The notes below the pieces were generated by a model. That model was given only the letters and a program-made list of their open reading frames with translations. It did no database searches and had not been told where the DNA came from. Below are positions 8,088 through 17,584 of a DNA stretch of 50,445 nucleotides, piece after piece; positions within the stretch are counted from its first letter, which is position 1; every line of letters begins with the position of its first letter. The position numbers and the translations under genes are program-made. This DNA is from Oscillospiraceae bacterium. GTDB taxonomy: Bacteria; Bacillota; Clostridia; Oscillospirales; Acutalibacteraceae. The stretch covers positions 1 through 50,445 of the forward strand of contig JAISGQ010000032.1 of the NCBI GenBank assembly GCA_031262985.1. Reading direction: 5' to 3'.

Positions 8088-8459
8088 TTGGTAAAAAAGG
8101 GAGATATTGTGCTTATATCGCTTCTTCTGATTCTGTGTGTGATAGGACTTGTTGTCCCCGCCGCGCAGAAGGACAACTCCGACACGGTTATTGTGACGGC
8201 AGGCGGGAGTATACACGGAGAGTATCCCTTGGGCGAGGACAGGGAGATAACCGTCAGCTACGGCGGACACACCTGCGTTATTGCCGTGGAGGAGGGGAAT
8301 GTCCGCATGAAAGCCGCCGACTGCGAGGATAAGCTGTGCGTGAAGCAGGGAGCGGTACACTCGCACAACGAGATTATCGTGTGTCTGCCCTCCCAGATAA
8401 CGGTTTATATCGGAAAGAGCGGCGCAGATGACGGCGGGATGGACACGATAGCATACTAA
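8088..8459 (+). CDS. NusG domain II-containing membrane-anchored protein
   Basis: A 123-aa protein with one N-terminal hydrophobic anchor (residues about 6-24) and an extracytoplasmic beta domain. The conserved cysteine segment ADCEDKLCVKQGAV is typical of the NusG-II (DUF1312-like) family in Firmicutes. Such proteins often neighbour isoprenoid or redox membrane genes, but none is next to it here. TTG start with AAGGAGG eight bases before. Its TAA stop is supplied by the first bases of a repeat element that begins at 8456. Confidence 0.75.
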   Translation: MVKKGDIVLISLLLILCVIGLVVPAAQKDNSDTVIVTAGGSIHGEYPLGEDREITVSYGGHTCVIAVEEGNVRMKAADCEDKLCVKQGAVHSHNEIIVCLPSQITVYIGKSGADDGGMDTIAY

Positions 8460-8794
8460 AATCTGTTGCCAAGGAGGCAAAGTTTGGCGTGGCGTTTAGG
8501 TTGTTTTAGACGGCTAAAGCCGATATGCAAACTTACCGCCTTTAGGCGGTAGTGGATAAGCTTTTCAACGTGTTAGCAATAAGTAGGTCGCAAGGCGACC
8601 TACACAGGGAACCCCCGACGAGGGTTCCCTACGGAGAATGTCCAGCGGGACATTCCCCTACCCTCCTGCGTTTTTCTGACGATATGGGGGTTTCGCCCTC
8701 TGCGGAGGGCGACTTAAGACGCTGTCTTAAGAATCTGCAAGCCTTTGAGAAAGGCTTGACCTAAACTTTAACTCTTTGGCAACAGATTTGAGTT
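8456..8794. repeat. Multi-hairpin mosaic repeat, copy R1
   Basis: About 340 bp bounded by CTAAAATCTGTTGCC at the left and its inverse GGCAACAGATTT at the right. The inside is a string of short palindromes: GTAGGTCG/CGACCTAC, GGGAACC/GGTTCCC, AATGTCC/GGACATT, CGCCCTC/GAGGGCG, AAGCCTTT/AAAGGCTT. The same modules appear in reverse order and orientation in R2 (10547-10865), and partly in R3 (50238 onward). No protein-coding capacity is evident. Confidence 0.8.
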
Positions 8795-8811
8795 TGTTGC
8801 GAGAATAAATA

Positions 8812-8904
8812 GGGGTCTGTTGACACAAGTTAAAACGCTTGGATTTTGAGCGAATTTTTGTGATAGAAAAAGACGGGCGTTGTACACTTGTGTCAACAGA
8901 CCCC
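8812..8904. repeat. Miniature inverted-repeat element, family A copy 1
   Basis: Perfect 19-bp terminal inverted repeats (GGGGTCTGTTGACACAAGT and its complement) enclose about 55 nt that include an ATTTTGAGCG core. A relative with different but still self-complementary outer arms lies at 42543-42610. It sits directly upstream of the gene starting at 8929 and could act in its leader. Confidence 0.75.
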
Positions 8905-8928
8905 CAACAGAAAGGAAGAAATAACCCG

Positions 8929-9261
8929 ATGAAAAATGACATTAAAAGCTTCTGTTACTACTCCTACGCAGGTCCGTTTTGGCTCATAGGTATGTTCAGC
9001 GAACACAGGAGCAACAAGCAGCTCAGGTTTCACATGAATCAGGGAATCATCCTCTTCATACTGGAGGTGGCGGCTCTCGCTGTCTACTTCCTCCTCTCCT
9101 CGCTGATAGATGTAATGCTCGTTGCGTGGATTGTCCGCACATTTTTTGGGCTCTCCCTGCTCATTGCGGCTATAGGACTGTCCATGCTCGGGATGTTTAA
9201 CGTCACAAGGGAGAAGCTTGATCCCCTGCCGTACATAGGTAAATTCAAAATACTCAAATAA
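8929..9261 (+). CDS. DUF4870-like small membrane protein, 110 aa
   Basis: Three hydrophobic segments with the motif LRFHMNQGIILFI, which resembles the FHxNQ signature of DUF4870/Tic20-like membrane proteins. The ATG at 8929 is preceded by AAAGGAAG; upstream in-frame codons lie inside the family A palindrome and are unlikely to be coding. It is 14 nt from the next gene, a solute-binding lipoprotein, so the two are probably cotranscribed. Both genes lie between the inverted repeats R1 and R2. Function unknown. Confidence 0.7.
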   Translation: MKNDIKSFCYYSYAGPFWLIGMFSEHRSNKQLRFHMNQGIILFILEVAALAVYFLLSSLIDVMLVAWIVRTFFGLSLLIAAIGLSMLGMFNVTREKLDPLPYIGKFKILK

Positions 9262-9275
9262 GGCGGTGTATTTTT

Positions 9276-10550
9276 ATGATACGAAAACTGCTGCTCCTCC
9301 TCTCTGCGGTGCTGATACTCTGCTCCTCTCTCATTTCCTGCAAGGGAGAGGACACCCCGACTGCGGACTACGTGACCATACGCACATCCCTCTCGCTGAC
9401 TAATCTCCAAGCATACGGCACTCTGCTCAGTGAGTTTTCAAAGAGCAACACAGATATAATCATAAGGGATAAGAGTACCACGCCGTCCGACGCATACAAG
9501 CTGGGGCTTTCCCTCCCGCAGACATACGGGCAGGAGAACTCGCCCGACATCATCTTCACCGACACCGCCTCCCTCGGCGATTCGGTCATGGAGAACTTCG
9601 CCGCAATAGACGAAATACGTGCGACCTACCCCGATTTTGCGGGGAGCATACACCCCTTTGCCATAGCCTGCCTCAGCGGTGGGCGTGTCCCTGCGGCAGT
9701 GCCTGTAGGAGGAAAGTTCCTCTCCCTATTTGCAAGCCGCAAGCTCGTAGCCGAGGCGGATATGCCAAAGATGTGGGAGGAGGTCACGGCTCTGTCGCAG
9801 AAACTCAGCGGAGATGGAGTAAATCTCTTCTCGGGAGACGAGCAGTCGGTCATACTCCTCTTTGAGCAGCTGTGCGTGCAGACTACAGGCAAGTCGGTCG
9901 CGCACAACAAGCCGTCGGAGGAGTGGCTTTCGGCACTCCGAATGATTGACGAGCTGGCGAAAGCGAGTGCCTTCTCCAACTCTGCGGAGGATAGGTTCGC
10001 GCAGTTTAACTCCGGCAAAATCGCCATGGTGTTTTCGGACAATCAGAGCCTTTCGGGCATTACGGACAAGGACAGCACCGTGTGCGTGTTCCTCCCTTCT
10101 ATCGGAGGGAGCGGTGAGAAGATAATGCGCTGCACCTACGAGAGCGGTCTCCTCATTACGAAAAAGGCGATGGAGGACGGCAAAAAGAGCGGCGCAGTTA
10201 TTGCTCTTGCCGATTATCTCCTCAGCGATACCAACCTCCCGAAGCTGTGTGAAGAGGAGGAGTACTCCGCGCTTTCGGCGAAGGAGGACGCGTCTGCGCT
10301 GGAGAAAAGCATCGACTTAGCCATGCGGGAGGCGACGAAGGTTGTCCCCTCCGAGTTTACGGGCAAGACGGATTTCGGCTCATGGAGCGATGTAGGGGAG
10401 CATTTATCCGAGCTTATCGGCGGGCTTTCCACTCCTGAGCAGGCGTTGGAGCTTATCATGAATCCTGAAAAGACGCTTTCTGATTTACTGGTGGTTTCGA
10501 ACACGGATTTGGCATTGCCGGAAGGTACTACAGACAATACTACAGACTAA
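9276..10550 (+). CDS. Extracellular solute-binding lipoprotein, 424 aa
   Basis: A type II signal peptide with lipobox LISC at about residue 22 anchors the mature protein outside the membrane. The body has the layout of family 1-like ABC solute-binding proteins: a LLSEFSKSNTDI stretch, SPDIIFTD, and a later IAMVFSDN. No permease or ATPase gene is adjacent, so it is an orphan or works with a distant transporter. The ligand cannot be told. Its TAA stop is contributed by repeat R2, which starts at 10547. Confidence 0.75.
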   Translation: MIRKLLLLLSAVLILCSSLISCKGEDTPTADYVTIRTSLSLTNLQAYGTLLSEFSKSNTDIIIRDKSTTPSDAYKLGLSLPQTYGQENSPDIIFTDTASLGDSVMENFAAIDEIRATYPDFAGSIHPFAIACLSGGRVPAAVPVGGKFLSLFASRKLVAEADMPKMWEEVTALSQKLSGDGVNLFSGDEQSVILLFEQLCVQTTGKSVAHNKPSEEWLSALRMIDELAKASAFSNSAEDRFAQFNSGKIAMVFSDNQSLSGITDKDSTVCVFLPSIGGSGEKIMRCTYESGLLITKKAMEDGKKSGAVIALADYLLSDTNLPKLCEEEEYSALSAKEDASALEKSIDLAMREATKVVPSEFTGKTDFGSWSDVGEHLSELIGGLSTPEQALELIMNPEKTLSDLLVVSNTDLALPEGTTDNTTD

Positions 10551-10865
10551 AATCTGTTGCCAAAGAGGCAAAGTTTAGGTCAAGCCTTTCTCAAAGGCTT
10601 GCAGGTTGTTAGGGCAGAGCCCTGACTCGCCCTCCGCAGAGGGCGAAACTCTTTAATCGTCAGAAAAACGCAGGAGGGGTAGCTACAAATGTCCCTAAGG
10701 ACATTTGTAGCGTAGGGGAACCCTCGTCGGGGGTTCCCCTGTGTAGGTCGCCTTGCGACCTACTTATAACTCAAACTCCCCCGTGATTAACTAACCACAG
10801 GGGAATTTGAGCAACGGATTTTATACAGCTCCGCACTTAATTACATTTTGGGCAACAGATTTAAG
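10547..10865. repeat. Multi-hairpin mosaic repeat, copy R2 (inverted relative to R1)
   Basis: Begins CTAAAATCTGTTGCC at the stop codon of the preceding gene and ends GGGCAACAGATTT close to the stop of the ABC permease. Its first two thirds match the reverse complement of R1 module by module; the last third differs. Together R1 and R2 bracket the genes at 8929-10550. Nothing else is seen in 10551-10872. Confidence 0.8.
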
Positions 10866-10872
10866 TCCGAGA

Positions 10873-11604
10873 TTAATTGCTCCCCGTACTTGAGGACACA
10901 GCTGTGATTCTCCTGATAATCGGAAACGCGGCTAAAACAAAAGGCACAGCGAGAGCGAGCTGCTTGAGTACTATAAACCAAGCGGTGTCGTCGTCAAACA
11001 GCATAAACTTAATTGCCTCCCAAACCGCCGTGAAGAAATCGGGTATCAGCAGGCAGGAGAAAAACACTAACGACCCGACAATCAGCACCGAATAAGTGAT
11101 CCACTTCCACCGCGATATGCACGCTCCGACAAAATAGCCTATAGCGGAGAAGCAGACGAAAACAGAGAAGCTCACGGCAAAAAACACCAAGACATTGTCC
11201 ATATCGGGTGCTATTGCTGTCTGCAAATCGAAGCGGAGACCCGTCCACTCTGTTCGGGAGAGCGTAGAGCCGAGCAATCCCGCAGCGTACAAGGTGATAA
11301 TTTGCAGCACCGCCATAAAGGCGGAGAGGGGAAGCATGAACAGTATCTGCGACACGAATATTTCCTTCCTCGACGCCGAACGCGCAATGAGCATACGGGA
11401 ACTTTTCTGAGGTGCGGTGAGGTTGTAGACAACAACAAAGAAAAGGAATCCTACTATGCTTACGGTGTTATGCGGGGTGGACGGAGATGTCGCCGCTATC
11501 GTTACATTCGAGATTACCGTTCCCACCATAAAGCAGGAATAGAAAACAATAACGGCAAACCGCGCCGTTATAAGATTGTATTTCATTAATGGTTTAATTC
11601 TCAT
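10873..11604 (-). CDS. ABC transporter permease of a GntR-linked operon
   Basis: A 243-aa integral membrane protein with about six hydrophobic segments and no recognisable catalytic motif, as expected for YtrC/D- or ABC-2-like permeases. Its ATG overlaps the TGA of the ATPase gene by four bases (ATGA), showing tight translational coupling. With the ATPase and a GntR regulator it forms a three-gene unit like the Bacillus ytr operon, which responds to cell-wall-active peptides. The substrate here is unknown. Confidence 0.8.
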   Translation of the reverse strand: MRIKPLMKYNLITARFAVIVFYSCFMVGTVISNVTIAATSPSTPHNTVSIVGFLFFVVVYNLTAPQKSSRMLIARSASRKEIFVSQILFMLPLSAFMAVLQIITLYAAGLLGSTLSRTEWTGLRFDLQTAIAPDMDNVLVFFAVSFSVFVCFSAIGYFVGACISRWKWITYSVLIVGSLVFFSCLLIPDFFTAVWEAIKFMLFDDDTAWFIVLKQLALAVPFVLAAFPIIRRITAVSSSTGSN

Positions 11605-12500
11605 TTTACTATGCCGCCTTTCACCAGTTGTTCGTGTATCATGGGATTTATAAGCTCCACAAATAGCTTCTGCAAGGACATCGGCTGAACCTCCGCTCCC
11701 TCTGTGGGGGCTATTTCTTTTTCTGAGTATACCGAGAGAGTGAGCGAGCCGCCGAATCGCTCCTCGCTGAGGACTACCGCGCCCTCTGCCGCCTTCCGAA
11801 CGGCTTCCTCCCTGCCGCTGAGGTAGAAGCCCTTCGATTTAAGCTCCGCGCAGTCGGCTTTTAGCAGGAGCTTCCCGTCGTTTACGATAACCACTTCCTC
11901 AAAGAGCGAATTTACCTCGTCGATAAGGTGCGTGGAGATAATGACAGTGCGTGGATTCTCCGTGAAATCCTCTATAATCTCGCTGTAGAACCGCTCGCGG
12001 ATAACCGCGTCAAGCCCAAGCGACGGCTCGTCAAAAATTGTCAGAGGAGCGCGAGAGGCAAGCCCTATGACAAGCCCCAGTGAGGACTCCATGCCCCGTG
12101 ACAGCTGTCTGTACTGTTTTCTTGTGTCAAGCTCAAACAGTAGGAGAAGCCGCTTCTCGTACTCCATGTCCCATGTGGGATAAAGCCCTCTGACCACAGA
12201 GAGAATATCGGAGACCTTCAGCACTCCTGAGTAGAAGCCCTTCTCCTCAACGTAGCAGATTTGCTTGAGGATGTCTACGTTCTCATAAACGGGAGAGCCG
12301 AAAACCTTAACATTGCCCTTGCCCGCATCCGCAAACAGCCTCCCTGTCAGTATGTTTAGGAGCGTGGTTTTGCCTGCTCCGTTCCTGCCCAGCAGTCCGT
12401 AAATCTTGTTCGGCTCGAGTGAGAGCGACATATTGTCGATTGCTTTGTGCGAGCCGTAGGTTTTAGTCAAACCCTTAATTTCTATCGCGTAGTTATTCAT
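11601..12500 (-). CDS. ABC transporter ATP-binding protein (ABC-2/YtrB type)
   Basis: A 299-aa ATPase with Walker A GRNGAGKTT, signature LSRGMESSL, Walker B LTIFDEPSLGLD and switch histidine STHLID. The C-terminal extension of about 80 residues is common in drug- or peptide-export ATPases of this group. It starts four bases after the stop of the GntR gene and overlaps the permease gene downstream. It probably energises the permease at 10873-11604. Confidence 0.88.
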   Translation of the reverse strand: MNNYAIEIKGLTKTYGSHKAIDNMSLSLEPNKIYGLLGRNGAGKTTLLNILTGRLFADAGKGNVKVFGSPVYENVDILKQICYVEEKGFYSGVLKVSDILSVVRGLYPTWDMEYEKRLLLLFELDTRKQYRQLSRGMESSLGLVIGLASRAPLTIFDEPSLGLDAVIRERFYSEIIEDFTENPRTVIISTHLIDEVNSLFEEVVIVNDGKLLLKADCAELKSKGFYLSGREEAVRKAAEGAVVLSEERFGGSLTLSVYSEKEIAPTEGAEVQPMSLQKLFVELINPMIHEQLVKGGIVK

Positions 12501-12504
12501 TTGC

Positions 12505-12867
12505 TCACATTTCCCTTTCTATTATTTCTATGATTTCCGCTTTGGATATGTCCAGCTTTTCCGCCTCCGACAGCAGTTCATTTAGCTTATCGCGGATAAA
12601 GGCTTGCTTTCGCTTTCGGCGTATTTTCTCCCTTGCTCCCGCCGCCACGAACATTCCGATTCCGCGCTTTTTGTAGATTATCCCCTCGTCCACGAGGAGA
12701 TTTACTCCCTTCGCGGCGGTGGCGGGGTTGATGGAAAAGTGCTTCGCGAACTGGTTCGTGGAGGGGACAGGCTGCTCCTCTCCTATTTCCCCTGTCAGGA
12801 TGCCGTCCTCAACCGCCTCGCATATCTGTATGAATATGCTCTTACTGCCGTCTAAAATCGCCTTCAA
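12505..12867 (-). CDS. GntR-family (YtrA-like) transcriptional regulator
   Basis: A 120-aa protein with an N-terminal winged helix (IFIQICEAVEDGILTGEIGE, then PSTNQFAKHFSINPATAAKG, then EGIIYKKRGIGMFV) and a short helical dimerisation tail. This is the compact YtrA subfamily, which lacks a ligand domain. TTG at 12867 is chosen for the AGGAG about ten bases before; an ATG at 12933 in frame would add 22 poorly conserved residues. It is first in the ABC operon and probably represses it. Confidence 0.83.
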   Translation of the reverse strand: MKAILDGSKSIFIQICEAVEDGILTGEIGEEQPVPSTNQFAKHFSINPATAAKGVNLLVDEGIIYKKRGIGMFVAAGAREKIRRKRKQAFIRDKLNELLSEAEKLDISKAEIIEIIEREM

Positions 12868-13038
12868 GCTATCACTTCTCCTGTGCTTTGGATTTTGAAA
12901 TTCATATGAATTATGAGTAGTCCTGCCTCGCATGGTTGAGTGGTTCGTTACTCATGTAACTAACTATATAACCAAGAGTAGCATTTGTCAAGTACCTTTT
13001 TGAAAAAATTTTTGAAAAAAAGCTATTGAGTAGGGCGC

Positions 13039-13088
13039 GTAGCTGCCGAAGGAGCTATTGCAGGAGCTGTCGAAGGAGTTGCCGTATT
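13039..13088. repeat. Short 12-bp tandem repeat
   Basis: About four degenerate copies of GAGCTGCCGAAG between the divergent GntR and gdhA genes. The rest of 12934-13300 is A/T-rich and contains the gdhA promoter and a leader hairpin. Confidence 0.5.
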
Positions 13089-13151
13089 GTGCAAATTCAT
13101 CTGAAAAAACACCTCTTTTCGGAAAAAATTTCCCGTTTCATCTAAAAAGTG

Positions 13152-13178
13152 TTGACAATCTTGTCCTTCGGGTATACT
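13152..13178 (+). promoter_or_regulatory. Probable sigma-A promoter of gdhA
   Basis: A consensus TTGACA is followed after 15 bp by TATACT, with an overlapping TACTAT at 17-bp spacing. It lies about 125 bp upstream of the gdhA start. Confidence 0.6.
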
Positions 13179-13203
13179 ATATCTTGTGAACAAAGGCGTT
13201 CAA

Positions 13204-13232
13204 TACACTCAGTGTGCCTTTCACTGGGTGTA
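13204..13232 (+). promoter_or_regulatory. Leader hairpin upstream of gdhA
   Basis: TACACTCAGTG and CACTGGGTGTA pair over 11 bp with one G-U and a 7-nt loop, inside the predicted 5' leader. No T-run follows, so it is not a terminator. It could be a protein-binding or stability element. Confidence 0.4.
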
Positions 13233-13287
13233 CATAATTTGTCATATCGACTTGTTGAGCGTTTTTTGTTTTTATCCTAAACTATAA

Positions 13288-14655
<1,368 letters not shown>

Positions 14656-14670
14656 GAGCGGCTCAATAAA

Positions 14671-14702
14671 GTTGACAGGTGACAGTTGACAAGTGACAGT
14701 TA
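14671..14702. repeat. TGACAGT-type short tandem repeat
   Basis: Tandem variants of GTTGACA/GTGACAG, also seen at 32344-32374, inverted at 32489-32512, and at 40817-40835. Apart from this repeat and the terminator at 14815-14853, the 14656-15011 interval shows no gene. Confidence 0.6.
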
Positions 14703-14814
14703 TACGGCTTTGCGCCGTGTGTAATCTTCATTTATCGCGGTTTACTTAAGTCTCCCTTTGTGTAGGGAGTATAGTTAATTTAGTATAGTTGTATAGATAC
14801 AAGCTTATTCGCCC

Positions 14815-14853
14815 AAAAATCCCGCCCCTGCATAATGCAGAAGCGGGATTTTT
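14815..14853. terminator. Bidirectional intrinsic terminator
   Basis: AAAAATCCCGC and GCGGGATTTTT form an 11-bp stem with an inner CTGCAT/ATGCAG palindrome. The A-run and T-run on the two sides allow use by gdhA from the left and by the minus-strand gene at 15012 from the right. Confidence 0.8.
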
Positions 14854-15011
14854 GTTGTTTGCCTAATTCATCTATCTTAATCACAAACACCGGAAGGACG
14901 TTTTACGCGTCTTTGCCGTGAGTGAATTAATTTCCTTGCGGTAAGTAATTAAAATTAAGCTCCTGCTTAATTTGTCCACAGAAGAATTTCCGCAAAGGGA
15001 GGAGGGGGAGA

Positions 15012-15269
15012 TTACTCCGCGTCAAGTGACTTGTAGAGCTTATACTTGACGAGAATTGTTTCGTCCTCTATGTTGTCGCATACCAGCGAGGCGTCTGCTA
15101 CGATTCCGCCCTCAATGAGCTTCGAGAGACCGACCAGCTGACAGAGCGTACTCTTGAGGTTGAGCTTATCTCCCTCCGGAGTGACAAGATAAAGGTTGCC
15201 CTTGCATGAATTGACAATGCTGAGAAAATCGTTGATATCTACGTTTTTAAGTGACCATACTGTACTCAT
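15012..15269 (-). CDS. Small HPr-like protein, 85 aa
   Basis: The pattern INDFLSIVNSCKGNLYLVT, then LNLKSTLCQLVGLSKLIEGG, resembles the helix-strand layout of HPr-fold proteins of unknown role in Clostridia; there is no PTS active-site histidine. The ATG at 15269 is preferred because GGATGG precedes it. It has its own promoter and terminator and so looks monocistronic. It could be a regulatory HPr paralogue. The fold call is tentative. Confidence 0.6.
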   Translation of the reverse strand: MSTVWSLKNVDINDFLSIVNSCKGNLYLVTPEGDKLNLKSTLCQLVGLSKLIEGGIVADASLVCDNIEDETILVKYKLYKSLDAE

Positions 15270-15396
15270 AATAATCCATCCTTTCATAATTGCACATCGT
15301 GGTGTGCCGTAAACTTTTACTCTTACTTCTTCTTACTTCTTCTGTTTATCTCTGTGGACTGTGGCGGTGGAAGTTCTTTTCCCTTCCACTGACAAC

Positions 15397-15424
15397 AGTA
15401 TAGCACAAATTTTGGCAATGTCAA
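15397..15424 (-). promoter_or_regulatory. Probable promoter of the HPr-like gene
   Basis: Minus strand: TTGACA, 16-bp spacer, TATACT, about 130 bp upstream of the ATG at 15269. The remaining bases of 15290-15640 are A/T-rich and hold only this promoter and the terminator at 15546-15589. Confidence 0.65.
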
Positions 15425-15545
15425 CAGTTTTAAGTAATGTTTTTTGTAACATCAAACAAACTTTAAGTTTATTTGTACAAGCTAATAGCGTATTTTTTGT
15501 GCAATACTCACACAGGATTTTAGTTAGTAAAAATTAATAAACAAA

Positions 15546-15589
15546 GCTGTCTATACATAGTGTACTCAATTACACCGCGTATAGACAGC
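15546..15589 (-). terminator. Terminator of the hydrogenase/PHP operon
   Basis: Minus strand: GCTGTCTATAC pairs with GTATAGACAGC over 11 bp, with an inner GTGTA/TACAC pairing, followed by TTTGTTTATT. It is placed about 60 nt after the lipoprotein gene stop at 15647. Confidence 0.75.
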
Positions 15590-15646
15590 CGGTTTGTATA
15601 TAAATACTGATTTAGGTCAATTTCACAAATTCAAAGTTTGGCACTA

Positions 15647-16444
15647 CTACGCCGCCTCGTTCTGCTTGCGGTAGAAATCCTCCTCGTAGGCGCGAAGCCA
15701 CTGCTCTATAGGCGGGGGATATATGCCGCTCGAGGCGGAGAACCTGCTGTTCGTGGTGTAGTAGAGCATCTTCTCCCCGCTCATTACGAAGCTGACAGTG
15801 CCGTCCTCGTAGCAGATTATGACAGCTCCGTACTCGTCGTCGGTCATCGAGCCTTTATGAACAGTTGCGTGGAGGGTGTTGTCCTGCTCTATTGTAAACC
15901 GCTGGAAGCAGTCCATCATGCGAAGGTACTGAGTTTTGTTGAGCATCTGCTGAATCATCTCGTCAAACTCCTCGGTTAGTACTCCCATCTGGAAGAGGCT
16001 GGTATTGACGTAATCCACCGCGCCTTTTTCGTACAGCCCTATCATTGACGTGCCGAGAGAGAAATCAAAAACATCCGACTCGAGGTACTCCATGCTCTCG
16101 AATATTACGTTAAACTCGCCGTCTTCCTGAATGAAGCGAATCACCGCGTCGGTGTCCTTGACGGAGTACTGCGCCTCGGTTTTGTCGGAGTTGACGAATG
16201 TCGCTCTGTAGTTTTCGATAACTCCGGAGAGGTTGCCGTTGTAGACGTTGATGGAGAAGTTAAAGCCCCTGCTGTCCGCGTCTGTTATGTAGAGAATTGA
16301 GCGGGAGTAGGTGGCATCTCCCACGCGATTCCACTCGCCCTCCCAGTCGGCGGAGGAGGCGCAGGAGGAGAGCAGGAGGAGAGATGCGAGGAGAATCAGA
16401 AAGAGCCCCGCTGTTTTGATGATGTGGTTAATGCTTGTTTTCAA
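15647..16444 (-). CDS. Hypothetical lipoprotein, 265 aa
   Basis: A hydrophobic N-terminus ends in the lipobox LSSC at about residue 26, so it is probably anchored to the outer face of the membrane. The rest is a beta-rich, acidic domain with no family I recognise. TTG at 16444 is chosen because AAAGGAG lies at correct spacing; a longer frame would run into the preceding PHP gene. It is 23 nt downstream of that gene, so it is probably the last gene of the hydrogenase operon, though its functional link is unclear. Confidence 0.7.
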   Translation of the reverse strand: MKTSINHIIKTAGLFLILLASLLLLSSCASSADWEGEWNRVGDATYSRSILYITDADSRGFNFSINVYNGNLSGVIENYRATFVNSDKTEAQYSVKDTDAVIRFIQEDGEFNVIFESMEYLESDVFDFSLGTSMIGLYEKGAVDYVNTSLFQMGVLTEEFDEMIQQMLNKTQYLRMMDCFQRFTIEQDNTLHATVHKGSMTDDEYGAVIICYEDGTVSFVMSGEKMLYYTTNSRFSASSGIYPPPIEQWLRAYEEDFYRKQNEAA

Positions 16445-16467
16445 GATTACCGCTCCTTTCGTGTTTC

Positions 16468-17214
16468 CTAATCCGTAATCGTTCTGCCGAACCGCGCCGC
16501 AATTTCTCCTCCCAGCGCATCGAGTAGGGCGGAGACCGACCGCTCCGGCAAGTCTATCCACGCGCCTCTCTCGTTCATGTTTTCGAGATAATGCGCGTCA
16601 CTGCTGAGTATGTGAGGGAGGTTCTTTATTTCGGGATAATCATCGCAAAGTACCTCAATATCGCCGTTTTTGGTAATCTCACACGCGGCAAATCCGCTCC
16701 AGTAGGGGAACGCGCCGAGTGTCGAGATAACCGAGTAGCTCGCGCGGTCAATATGCGCGGGGTACGCTACTCCGCCGAAGAGTGCTGTTTTTTTGACCAC
16801 ATCATCAACGCTTATGTCCGAACCGAGCGTGAGCATATAATCAAACTCCCCGACAGGTTCGTCCGCACTGTTCATAATTATCTGGTCGCCAAGCTTCTCT
16901 TTGTCGTTGGGGATTTTCATCGCGGTTTTCCAGATAAGCTCATCGAACTGCTCCGCCGCGTCCACAGTGGGAAAGAGGCACACGATATGCGCCTCCTCCG
17001 AGGTGCAAAGCTCCATCCCCGGCACAAACAGCAGGTCAAGCTCCTCGGCAGCCTCAGCCGCAGCTCTGCAATTTTTCGCGGAGTTATGGTCGGTCAGTGC
17101 GATAATATCCTGCCCCAAAAGAGCCGCCATGTTGACTATGTTGTTAGGGGTCATATCATTCGAGCCGCATGGGGAGAGGCAGGAGTGAATATGCAGGTCG
17201 TAGAAAAACTTCAT
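16468..17214 (-). CDS. PHP-domain metal-dependent phosphoesterase
   Basis: A 248-aa protein opening with the metal motif FYDLHIHSCLSPCG and continuing with ALTDHNS, PGMEL, a central YPAHIDR and the final SSDAHYL. This is a full set of PHP ligands for a trinuclear metal site as in histidinol-phosphatase-like enzymes. Its ATG overlaps the stop of the DRTGG gene (ATGA). The gene is part of the conserved hydrogenase-linked cluster, which suggests hydrolysis of a small phosphorylated signal or cofactor. That role is inference. Confidence 0.85.
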   Translation of the reverse strand: MKFFYDLHIHSCLSPCGSNDMTPNNIVNMAALLGQDIIALTDHNSAKNCRAAAEAAEELDLLFVPGMELCTSEEAHIVCLFPTVDAAEQFDELIWKTAMKIPNDKEKLGDQIIMNSADEPVGEFDYMLTLGSDISVDDVVKKTALFGGVAYPAHIDRASYSVISTLGAFPYWSGFAACEITKNGDIEVLCDDYPEIKNLPHILSSDAHYLENMNERGAWIDLPERSVSALLDALGGEIAARFGRTITD

Positions 17215-17555
17215 TCTGTTTTCATAAGCGTGTCAAGCTCGATTATCATCTCCGCCGCCCGTCTGCCTGTTTGCAGAACCGGCATGGAGATGGAATCCGC
17301 CTTCTCCTTCGCGTTAGCGTCAAGTACCGCGTTTTCGACCAAAATAATGCAGGCGCAGTCGGCGAGGGAGGCTACCGCAAGCGCGTTGATGTTCCCCATG
17401 ACGGTAAACCACGCGTCCCCCTCCGATGCCTTCGCCATGACCCAGCTCAGGAGGTCGCCTGTGTAGATGTGCCGTATGTCGCGGCTGAGGGAGGTTTTGT
17501 CTCCTCCCGCGAGGATTTTCATATTAAGAGCCTTTGCGGCTTCACTCACTGTCAT
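17211..17555 (-). CDS. DRTGG-domain protein 2, 114 aa
   Basis: A single small domain with the DRTGG-like layout: MTVSEAAKALNMKILAGG at the start, a central YTGDLLSWVM and a C-terminal conserved region ending in an acidic helix. DRTGG domains are often linked to CBS or phosphotransacetylase proteins and may bind nucleotides. It is the second of two such genes around the hydrogenase. ATG start with GAAAGGA upstream, 29 nt after the hydrogenase stop; coupled by overlap to PHP. Confidence 0.75.
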   Translation of the reverse strand: MTVSEAAKALNMKILAGGDKTSLSRDIRHIYTGDLLSWVMAKASEGDAWFTVMGNINALAVASLADCACIILVENAVLDANAKEKADSISMPVLQTGRRAAEMIIELDTLMKTE

Positions 17556-17584
17556 ATTGTCACTGTCCGTCCTTTCACGGCTAA

